From JAENVU01 sp031430375 (GTDB taxonomy: Bacteria > Actinomycetota > Acidimicrobiia > IMCC26256 > JAENVU01), in contig JANPBJ010000145.1 of the NCBI GenBank assembly GCA_031430375.1, positions 1 to 5,848 on the forward strand: DNA of 5,848 bases. The letters are read 5' to 3'. A program made the translations under genes and the position numbers. The notes beneath the pieces were generated by a model. That model was not told the DNA's origin, did no database searches, and saw only the letters and a program-made list of their open reading frames with translations. Positions 1 through 4,809 of the stretch are shown here, in pieces (positions within the stretch are counted from its first letter, which is position 1; each line of letters starts with the position of its first letter).

Positions 1-5
1 GGCAC

Positions 6-21
6 AACGCGAGAACGCGAG
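6..21. repeat. Tandem duplicated octamer AACGCGAG x2
   Basis: Two perfect back-to-back copies of AACGCGAG (6-13 and 14-21) lie inside the presumed rRNA leader. They could be part of a processing stem near the mature 16S end, or a chance duplication. No function can be assigned. Confidence 0.4.
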
Positions 22-31
22 GGCCAAGGCG

Positions 32-47
32 GTGAGGACATCCTCAC
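32..47 (-). other. Small hairpin in rRNA leader
   Basis: On the minus strand GTGAGG, a four-base ATGT loop and CCTCAC form a perfect six-pair stem. It lies between the boxA-like motif and the left edge. It may belong to the leader fold around the 16S processing site. It has no T-run and is not a typical intrinsic terminator. Confidence 0.4.
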
Positions 48-63
48 TGACTTTTGTGCATCA

Positions 64-82
64 CTGTTCCGTTTTCAAGGAG
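64..82 (-). promoter_or_regulatory. boxA-like rRNA antitermination/leader motif
   Basis: The minus strand reads CTCCTTGAAAACGGAACAG. This closely resembles the CTTTGAAAACTGAACA-type sequence that precedes 16S or 23S genes in many Gram-positive rRNA operons and overlaps boxA (core GCTCTTTGA). boxA RNA is bound by NusB/NusE (S10) to make RNA polymerase resistant to Rho termination in rRNA operons. The match was made by eye, and no complete boxB/boxC set was identified. Confidence 0.55.
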
Positions 83-164
83 CCGCTTGCTCGGCGCCGC
101 CACTCCCGACTGCACGACCAGGGGTCGCAGCCAGGGGAGCACCGAGCCGACACTCGTCCCGAAA

Positions 165-180
165 CCCTGATTTCTCAGGG
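165..180 (-). other. GAAA-tetraloop hairpin in rRNA leader
   Basis: On the minus strand CCCTGA, GAAA and TCAGGG form a perfect six-pair stem closed by a GNRA-class tetraloop, a very stable RNA motif. It lies about 85 nt after the predicted transcription start. A TTTCGGG follows, but there is no long T-tract. I therefore read it as a leader structure (folding nucleus or protein site) rather than a terminator. Confidence 0.5.
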
Positions 181-271
181 TGCTGCTCTTGTGAGAGCTT
201 CAAGGCGTCCGTGTCAATCCGCTGCGGGCAGGCCAGCCACAGTGCGCAGGCTTCCCGTGTGCGGAAGCGGG

Positions 272-300
272 ATTATATGGAGATCGGCCTGGTCGGTCAA
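272..300 (-). promoter_or_regulatory. Strong sigma-70-type promoter, probable rrn promoter
   Basis: On the minus strand TTGACC (300-295) is separated by exactly 17 bases from TATAAT (277-272), which is 11 of 12 consensus positions at optimal spacing. The predicted start is near 265. Between the -10 box and the start lies CCCGCTT, a GC-rich discriminator typical of stringently controlled stable-RNA promoters. Such a promoter is rare in a GC-rich actinobacterial genome and, with the downstream boxA-like motif, points to rRNA transcription toward the left edge. Promoter quality is seen directly; the rRNA assignment is inference. Confidence 0.75.
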
Positions 301-310
301 GTCGGAGGGC

Positions 311-316
311 TATTCT
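311..316 (+). promoter_or_regulatory. Candidate -10 element for the small membrane-protein gene
   Basis: TATTCT matches the actinobacterial TANNNT -10 pattern and ends seven bases before the ATG at 324, the spacing expected of a leaderless mRNA. No good -35 hexamer is visible at 17-base spacing. The alternative is a leadered mRNA using GGAGGG at 304-309, but that lies 14 bases from the ATG, longer than usual. The element coincides with the UP-like tract of the opposing rrn promoter. Confidence 0.3.
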
Positions 317-321
317 TTTTT
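311..321 (-). promoter_or_regulatory. UP-element-like A-rich tract of the rrn promoter
   Basis: The minus strand reads AAAAAAGAATA. With the start at 265 this spans about -46 to -56, where the distal UP subsite bound by the RNA polymerase alpha C-terminal domain normally lies. It stands out against the GC-rich surroundings. It would raise output of the promoter at 272-300. Confidence 0.45.
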
Positions 322-323
322 GC

Positions 324-551
324 ATGGGACGGGCCAATCAGAAGCCGCGCAAGGGAACCGACCACCACCATCTGGCGAAGGTGGGGACATCCGATGACAT
401 CGCCCGAGAGGCCGCAGCCGAGCGCAGTGCTGTCCTCGACGTGATGGGACTGGGCTCCATGAGCTCTGCTACCCGCAAGGCGGTTGGTCTCATCGGTTCG
501 CTGATGCTGATTGCGGCGATCGTCGCCCTGATCATCTTCACGTTCGTGTAG
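324..551 (+). CDS. Small C-terminally anchored membrane protein, function unknown
   Basis: This frame encodes 75 residues. Residues 1-52 are hydrophilic, basic at the very N-terminus (GRANQKPRKG), with a HHH run at 14-16 and an acidic/alanine-rich helix-like stretch at about 24-40. Residues 53-74 form one hydrophobic segment (AVGLIGSLMLIAAIVALIIF) that ends at the C-terminus, so the topology is tail-anchored or single-pass with a cytoplasmic N-terminus. Third codon positions are strongly G/C, as in the neighbours, which supports real coding; the opposite-strand frame lacks this sense. The gene is divergent from the presumptive rrn promoter and converges on tyrS. The start is the first ATG. 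Either a leaderless start or the distant GGAGGG (304-309) is possible. I recognise no family and assign no function. Confidence 0.7.
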   Translation: MGRANQKPRKGTDHHHLAKVGTSDDIAREAAAERSAVLDVMGLGSMSSATRKAVGLIGSLMLIAAIVALIIFTFV

Positions 552-571
552 GGAGCCTGGACGATCCGCGT

Positions 572-593
572 GAGCCGTCCGGCCTTACGGCTC
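572..593. terminator. Hairpin between convergent genes, possible bidirectional terminator
   Basis: GAGCCGT (572-578) and ACGGCTC (587-593) form a perfect seven-pair stem with an eight-base loop. It follows the small gene's stop (551) on the plus strand and covers the last two sense codons and TAA stop (585-587) of tyrS on the minus strand. Neither side has a T-run. This fits the U-poor hairpins often seen at actinobacterial gene ends, but termination is not proven. Confidence 0.45.
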
Positions 594-1799
594 CAGGATC
601 ACCCGAGCCCAGGCGCGTTTGCCCACCTGGAGCAGGAGGCCGTCGACCGCGGCGGCATCCACCTCGAGATCCGGATCCGTCACCTTCTCCCCCGCCAGGC
701 GCACCCCGCCCTGTTCAATCTTGCGCCTGCCCTCCTTGTTGGAGGGTACGAGCTCGACCAGCGCAAGCAGTCGGGCCAGGCGTATTGGAAACTCCGTTGC
801 CGCAACTCGCCGATCCGGGACCTCGGTGGGCACATCATGGGCTTTGAACACCCGATCGAACTCTGCCTCGGCCGCCGCCCCGGCGCCTTCGCCGTGATAG
901 AGGTCGGCGACAACGCGTCCGAGCAGGCGTTTCGCGTCCACCGGCGCCAGCGAGCCATCAGCCAGGGCCGCCACCGTTTGCGTGACGCGGTCCGGATGCC
1001 AACCCGTCGCCAGGGCGAAATACCGAGGCATGAGCGGATCCGGGATGCTCATGAGCTTGCCGAACTGTTCCGTAGCCGGTTCCGAGATCCCCACATAGTT
1101 TCCGAGCGACTTCGACATCTTCTTCACGCCGTCGAGGCCCTCGAGCAGGGGCATGGTCATCACAACTTGGGGCTCCATGCCCGAGGCCGACTGGAGTTGG
1201 CGGCCCATCAGGTTGTTGAACAGCTGATCGGTGCCACCGAGCTCCACATCGGCTCGAACCTCCACCGAATCTGTCCCCTGGAGCAACGGATACAGCAACT
1301 CCGATAGGGCGATGGGCACACCATCACGGAAGCGGTTGGAGAAATCGTCTCGCTCCATGATCCGAGCCACGGTGGTGCGCCCAGTGAGCCGCAGGACGTC
1401 GGTCATGTCCATCCGGGCCAACCAGTCGGCGTTGCGGACCAGCTCGATCTTCCCTGGCGAGAAGTCCAGCACCGCCTTCACCTGGTTGACATAGGTCTGG
1501 GCGTGGCCCTCCACCTCTTCGGTGGTCAACGGCGGACGGGTCGCGGAGCGGCCGGTGGGATCGCCCACCCGGGCCGTGAAGTCACCGATGATCAGCACTG
1601 CGAGGTGCCCAAGGTCCTGGAACTGGCGGAGTTTGTGCAACACCACCGTGTGCCCCAGGTGGATATCCGACGCGGTGGGGTCAATTCCCAGCTTCACGCG
1701 CAATGGACGACCAGCAGCGAGCTTGGACGCCAGCTCATCTGCGTCGATGCACTGCACCGTGCCGGCTGTCAGTAGCCGCAATTGCTCGTCGTTCGACAT
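585..1799 (-). CDS. tyrS: Tyrosyl-tRNA synthetase (KMSKS type)
   Basis: This cytoplasmic class I synthetase attaches tyrosine to tRNA-Tyr using ATP. From the ATG at 1799 the protein has 404 residues, normal for bacterial TyrRS. The Rossmann-fold signature GIDPTASDIHLGH ends in the HIGH-equivalent HLGH (47-50), followed by the conserved GDFTARVGDPTGRS stretch. ELGGTDQLFN belongs to the tyrosine/tRNA-site region, and KMSKS is at 227-231. An S4-type RNA-binding domain fills about 339-404. The canonical KMSKS places it with the TyrZ-like/Thermus-like subgroup rather than the KFGKS/T subgroup. No clear Shine-Dalgarno precedes the ATG; in-frame GTGs at 1817 and 1844 and a TTG at 1877 would add residues unlike the family N-terminus and run toward the neighbouring gene. 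It converges on the small gene and is divergent from the peptidoglycan synthase gene. Confidence 0.97.
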   Translation of the reverse strand: MSNDEQLRLLTAGTVQCIDADELASKLAAGRPLRVKLGIDPTASDIHLGHTVVLHKLRQFQDLGHLAVLIIGDFTARVGDPTGRSATRPPLTTEEVEGHAQTYVNQVKAVLDFSPGKIELVRNADWLARMDMTDVLRLTGRTTVARIMERDDFSNRFRDGVPIALSELLYPLLQGTDSVEVRADVELGGTDQLFNNLMGRQLQSASGMEPQVVMTMPLLEGLDGVKKMSKSLGNYVGISEPATEQFGKLMSIPDPLMPRYFALATGWHPDRVTQTVAALADGSLAPVDAKRLLGRVVADLYHGEGAGAAAEAEFDRVFKAHDVPTEVPDRRVAATEFPIRLARLLALVELVPSNKEGRRKIEQGGVRLAGEKVTDPDLEVDAAAVDGLLLQVGKRAWARVILEP

Positions 1800-1867
1800 C
1801 GCGGAGAGCGGCGGCACGAACCCGACGGTACCAGCGCGTCCCACAAACTGTCGGCGTCTTTGAAACA
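1800..1867. promoter_or_regulatory. Divergent intergenic region between tyrS and the peptidoglycan synthase gene
   Basis: These 68 bases separate the two start codons and must hold or overlap both 5' signals. I see no good -35/-10 pair on either strand and no strong Shine-Dalgarno for either gene. TACCGT on the minus strand (1828-1823) fits TANNNT, 23 bases before the tyrS ATG, but has no convincing -35. No T-box riboswitch, common upstream of Firmicutes tyrS, fits in this space. Confidence 0.4.
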
Positions 1868-4219
1868 ATGGTGCCAATGAACCGACGCGGATGCCTGATC
1901 ATCGCGTCCGTGCTCCTCGTGCTGGTTGCCGCGAGTTGTCGGTACACCACCCACCTTCGGCTCCCGAACGAGCAAGCGGTGTCGTCGCGAATTCTCTGGG
2001 GTGACGGGACCCTGCTCACCCGAGTTCACGGCGTGGAGGATCGCGATCCCGTGAAGCTCGCCGACATGGCCGCTGTACTACCCCGAGCCGTTATCGCTAT
2101 TGAAGACGCCCGCTACTACAGCCATGGCGGCGTCGAGCTGCGCGGCGTCGTCCGAGCCGTGACGCACAACCTGGAGCAGGGCCGCGCCGCGGAAGGCGGC
2201 TCCACCATCACCCAGCAGTACGTGCGAGCGGTGCTCCTCGGCAACGAGAAGAGCCTCAAGCGCAAGCTCCACGAAGCGGTGATGGCGATCCAGATCGAGG
2301 ACCGGTACTCCAAGCACACGATCCTCGAGCGCTACCTGAATACCGTCTACTTCGGCAACGGCGCCTACGGGGTGCAAGCCGCGAGCCGCGTGTATTTCGG
2401 GAAGGACGCCGCCACCCTCGATCTCAGCCAGGCGACGCTGCTTGCGGGGCTGATCCGATCCCCCACCGATTACAACCCGCATCTATATCCCGGGGCTGCG
2501 ACTGCACGCCGCAACGAAGTCGTGGAGCGCATGCGCATCCTGCATCGCATCAGCGAACCGGAGGCAGCGTTCGTTCGGGCCCTCCCGCTCGGCATCATTC
2601 CACTGGCCCAGAACGAGCGCTATCCCGCGCCCTTCTTTGTGGAGAAGGTAAAGAAGTTCATCTTCACCGATCCTCGGTTCGGCGCGACCAAGGCGGATCG
2701 GGAGCGGGCACTCTTCAACGGAGGGCTCACGATCGAGACCACCCTCGACCCCGTGTGGCAACTCGAAGCCGAAACCGCACTCCACGGGATTCTCGCTGAC
2801 CCCACCGATCCGCCCGGCGCCATCGTGGCAATCGACCCGCGCGACGGCCACGTGCGCGCCTACGCAAGCAGCCAGGAATTCTTCGCTACCGACCCAACCT
2901 CACGGTTCTTCAACTTCGCCCACAACGACTTCGCAAACGCTCGAGGGGAAGACGGCCAGCCCACCCGATCGCCCGGCAGCACGTTCAAGCCGTTCGTGCT
3001 GGCCGCCGCACTCCAAGACGGCATTCCGCTCTCGAAGAACTACGACGCACCGGCGAGTATCACGATCCCCCTCGTCGGCCAAGAACCTTGGACGCTGAGC
3101 AACTTCGAGACCGGCAGAGGCTACGGCCGTCTCAATCTGACCGACGCCACCGTCAACTCCGTCAACACCGTCTACGGGCAGCTCGTCATGGACGTCGGTG
3201 CCGCCAAGGTGGCGTTCCAAGCCGCGGCAATGGGTATCACCACCAAGCTGGAGACGGACAAACCATCGATCGCGATCGGGAGTCAACCGGTGACGGTGTT
3301 CGACATGGCCTCCGCCTATGGCGTCTTCGCCGCCGACGGCGTGCGCCACCCTCCGGTCTACGTCACTCGAGTCACAAACCGCACCGGCGAGGTGCTGTAC
3401 GAAGCTCATCCAGTGCAATCCCAGGTACTGCCGCCCAATATTGCGCGCACCGTGACCGGAGTGCTCCAACAGGTCGTGCAGCGAGGTACTGGCGTGAACG
3501 CGCGCATTGGTCGACCGGTTGCCGGCAAGACCGGCACGGCCGAGGACTTCTCCGATGCCTGGTTCGTGGGCTATACGCCGGAACTCGTCGCGGCGGTCTG
3601 GGTCGGCGAACCGGAAGGCAACGGGATCCCGATGGTCCCGCCCCGCACGCGCATCCAGATCATCGGAGGGACGTTTCCGGCGCGGATCTGGCAGATCTTC
3701 GCGAGTGGCGCGCTCGCCAACGTCCCGAACGGAGACTTCCCCGCACCGGACGCGGTGACGAAACCGTCATCGACGTCGACCACATCGACGACCACCAAGG
3801 CCCCGATCGGTCCGGGGCTCGTAAACGTGGTCGGCATCAACGCCATCGATGCAGTCCAGTCCCTCGCCCAGAAGGGCTACCGCGTCAACGTGGTGAACGC
3901 GCCAAGCCGCCGATACCCGCCGGGCTATGTGACCGCCCAAGACCCCGCTGCAGGATCTCCGGTCCGTCCTGGCGCCACGATCACCCTCACCGTTGCGACC
4001 GGGCGGCCGCGCGTCCTGATCGTCCCCAACGTGCTCGGCCTCCTCGCTGATCAGGCCGCGGCCGAGATCCGCCGATCCGGATTTGTCGCCAACGTCATCG
4101 TCCAGTCGGAACCTCCACCAACCAGCATTGAGAGTTCTGGGAAAGCCTGGAAGCAAAGCCCCATCTCCGGCTCCGCCGAGGATGAAGGCTCCACCATCAA
4201 CGTCTGGGTCAACCCATAA
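1868..4219 (+). CDS. Class A penicillin-binding protein: bifunctional peptidoglycan glycosyltransferase/transpeptidase with two PASTA domains
   Basis: This 783-residue enzyme polymerises lipid II into glycan strands and cross-links stem peptides outside the membrane. Residues 9-23 are a short hydrophobic anchor after MNRR. The GT51 domain (about 65-235) has catalytic E79 in IEDARYYSH, GGSTITQQ (110-117), second glutamate E136 in KRKLHE, and RYLNTVYFGNGAYGV. The transpeptidase domain (about 320-590) has all three motifs: STFK (nucleophile S371, K374), SVN (431-433) and KTG (554-556). A Ser/Thr linker (634-643) leads to PASTA domains at about 650-712 and 715-782, which are known to bind muropeptides, stem peptides or beta-lactams. 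The layout is nearest to mycobacterial PonA2, which has one PASTA. The start is the first in-frame ATG by the anchor; ATG 1877 is an alternative, and neither has a clear Shine-Dalgarno. The frame opens at 1703 but that part is antisense to tyrS. Confidence 0.95.
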   Translation: MVPMNRRGCLIIASVLLVLVAASCRYTTHLRLPNEQAVSSRILWGDGTLLTRVHGVEDRDPVKLADMAAVLPRAVIAIEDARYYSHGGVELRGVVRAVTHNLEQGRAAEGGSTITQQYVRAVLLGNEKSLKRKLHEAVMAIQIEDRYSKHTILERYLNTVYFGNGAYGVQAASRVYFGKDAATLDLSQATLLAGLIRSPTDYNPHLYPGAATARRNEVVERMRILHRISEPEAAFVRALPLGIIPLAQNERYPAPFFVEKVKKFIFTDPRFGATKADRERALFNGGLTIETTLDPVWQLEAETALHGILADPTDPPGAIVAIDPRDGHVRAYASSQEFFATDPTSRFFNFAHNDFANARGEDGQPTRSPGSTFKPFVLAAALQDGIPLSKNYDAPASITIPLVGQEPWTLSNFETGRGYGRLNLTDATVNSVNTVYGQLVMDVGAAKVAFQAAAMGITTKLETDKPSIAIGSQPVTVFDMASAYGVFAADGVRHPPVYVTRVTNRTGEVLYEAHPVQSQVLPPNIARTVTGVLQQVVQRGTGVNARIGRPVAGKTGTAEDFSDAWFVGYTPELVAAVWVGEPEGNGIPMVPPRTRIQIIGGTFPARIWQIFASGALANVPNGDFPAPDAVTKPSSTSTTSTTTKAPIGPGLVNVVGINAIDAVQSLAQKGYRVNVVNAPSRRYPPGYVTAQDPAAGSPVRPGATITLTVATGRPRVLIVPNVLGLLADQAAAEIRRSGFVANVIVQSEPPPTSIESSGKAWKQSPISGSAEDEGSTINVWVNP

Positions 4220-4222
4220 TTT

Positions 4223-4257
4223 CCGCTCTCGCGACTTGATGCCCGCTCTTGCGACTT
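4223..4257. repeat. Imperfect 15-base direct repeat, 20-base period
   Basis: CCGCTCTCGCGACTT (4223-4237) and CCGCTCTTGCGACTT (4243-4257) differ at one position and start exactly 20 bases apart, immediately after the peptidoglycan synthase stop. The second copy takes part in the following hairpin. This may be a local duplication in a terminator region or a pair of protein-binding half sites about two helical turns apart. It is too short and too few in copies to be CRISPR. Confidence 0.5.
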
Positions 4258-4267
4258 CGTCGCGGGC
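4241..4267 (+). terminator. Candidate terminator hairpin after the peptidoglycan synthase gene
   Basis: Two mutually exclusive stems occur. One is the tight GCGAC-TTC-GTCGC (4251-4263), extendable by two G-U pairs and one C-G pair to 4248-4266. The other is GCCCGC (4241-4246) with GCGGGC (4262-4267). No T-run follows, as is common in actinobacteria. Position 22-48 bases after the stop favours a terminator; termination itself is inferred. Confidence 0.35.
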
Positions 4268-4368
4268 CGCTCGGGCCACACTCCGCTGGCATGGCGGCTG
4301 CAAGCGGTATCACGTCTCGCTCCGTTCTTGGTCTACTTGCTTCTGCCTCACCTTCGGTTTGTCGTGTG

Positions 4369-4791
4369 TCACTCGACGGTACGGCTGTCGCCGTCGCGGA
4401 CGCGGCGGGCAAGGCCGGAGAGCAGACGGGCGGTCATCGCCGGAAGTTCGCCGACCAGGCGTTTGAAGCTCTTGGCATCCAGCATGCCGACGGTCGCGGT
4501 GCTCGCAGTGATCACGTCGGCATTGCGCGGCGCGGGATCGAGCACGGCGAGTTCGCCGAACCAATCTCCGGGACCGAGCGTTGCGGTACGACGGCCCTGG
4601 CGGTGCACGGTGGCAGTGCCCTCGATCAGCACGTAGAAGGTGTCGCCCGCTTCGCCTTGACGTACCAGCATCACGCCCTCCGCGACGTCATGAATCCCTA
4701 GCGCCTTCGCCACGACCTTGCGCTCCTTGGCCGACAAGTGCGAGAACAGCGGTACCGCTGACAAGTGCTGCGCTACGTCATCGATCTTCAA
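4369..4791 (-). CDS. Stand-alone cyclic-nucleotide-binding-domain protein (Crp/cNMP family, no DNA-binding domain)
   Basis: This 140-residue protein consists almost wholly of one cNMP-binding beta-roll. The phosphate-binding cassette is FGELAVLDPAPRNA (78-91), with the conserved ribose-contacting glutamate (E80) and phosphate-contacting arginine (R89). Upstream are typical beta-roll elements such as LVRQGEAGDTFYVLIEGTATV (quoted as two parts: LVRQGEAGD at 42-50 and FYVLIEGTATV at 52-62). After the cassette only a short helical tail remains, with no helix-turn-helix, so it is not a Crp-type transcription factor. Residue 90 is Asn where cAMP/cGMP binders usually have Ser/Thr/Ala, so the ligand is uncertain. 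The start is TTG (4791-4789), fixed by an AAGGAG Shine-Dalgarno at 4804-4799 with a 7-base spacer. It follows the P450 stop by 18 bases, so co-transcription and translational coupling are likely. It may sense a nucleotide and act on a partner protein; this is inference. Confidence 0.88.
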   Translation of the reverse strand: MKIDDVAQHLSAVPLFSHLSAKERKVVAKALGIHDVAEGVMLVRQGEAGDTFYVLIEGTATVHRQGRRTATLGPGDWFGELAVLDPAPRNADVITASTATVGMLDAKSFKRLVGELPAMTARLLSGLARRVRDGDSRTVE

Positions 4792-4798
4792 CGTGGTT

Positions 4799-4804
4799 CT
4801 CCTT
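4799..4804 (-). promoter_or_regulatory. Shine-Dalgarno that fixes a TTG start
   Basis: AAGGAG on the minus strand lies seven bases before the TTG at 4791 and begins five bases after the P450 stop codon (4812-4810). No ATG or GTG lies at a suitable distance in this frame. This is the clearest ribosome-binding site in the window. Confidence 0.8.
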
Positions 4805-4809
4805 GATTG

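Larger units (their letters stand above)
1..265 (-). other. Presumptive 5' leader of a 16S rRNA operon (gene itself off the left edge)
   Basis: No convincing reading frame covers this stretch. On the minus strand it starts at the predicted start point of a very strong promoter. It contains a GAAA-loop hairpin (165-180), a boxA-like motif (64-82) and a short inverted repeat (32-47), then runs off the left edge. No 16S 3' end or anti-Shine-Dalgarno sequence is visible upstream, so this is not a 16S-23S spacer. In actinobacteria such motifs usually lie within about 100 bases of the 16S start, and some mycobacterial rrn operons are known to lie downstream of tyrS, as here. The rRNA gene is inferred, since none of it is in the window. 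A leader of another stable RNA remains possible. Confidence 0.6.

Noticed and set aside
1..120. 16S-23S spacer rather than 16S leader
   Set aside because: The boxA-like motif also occurs in spacers, but no 16S 3' end lies upstream on the minus strand and a promoter sits about 200 bases before the motif.
212..217. Perfect TTGACA on the minus strand as a second rrn promoter
   Set aside because: No TANNNT-like hexamer at 16-18 bases downstream (17-spaced hexamer is TCACAA). A weak P2 cannot be fully excluded.
250..268. Inverted repeat GCTTCC...GGAAGC
   Set aside because: It straddles the predicted transcription start, so one arm would be mostly untranscribed; a DNA-level protein site is possible but unsupported.
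32..397. Plus-strand frame of 121 residues across the leader
   Set aside because: It overlaps the strong opposing promoter and the small gene in another frame, has low-complexity Arg/Ser/Pro-rich content, and lacks a ribosome-binding site or coding-type third-position bias.
570..1307. Long plus-strand frame (245 residues) opposite tyrS
   Set aside because: Antisense to a full, motif-complete TyrRS; the translation is rich in Arg, His and Leu with no recognisable domain, typical of a shadow frame in GC-rich DNA.
1703..1867. Upstream extension of the peptidoglycan synthase frame
   Set aside because: It overlaps the tyrS start on the other strand, lacks signal-peptide character, and would bury the membrane anchor 60 residues in; ATG 1868 is far better.
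1800..1877. Upstream extension of tyrS to a TTG
   Set aside because: The extra residues do not resemble a TyrRS N-terminus and would overlap the start of the divergent gene.
3088..4050. Plus-strand frame of 320 residues inside the peptidoglycan synthase gene
   Set aside because: Alternate frame of the transpeptidase/PASTA region; its Arg-dominated translation is a frame artefact.
4223..4257. CRISPR-like repeat
   Set aside because: Only two 15-base copies with a 5-base gap; no spacer-repeat array and no cas genes.
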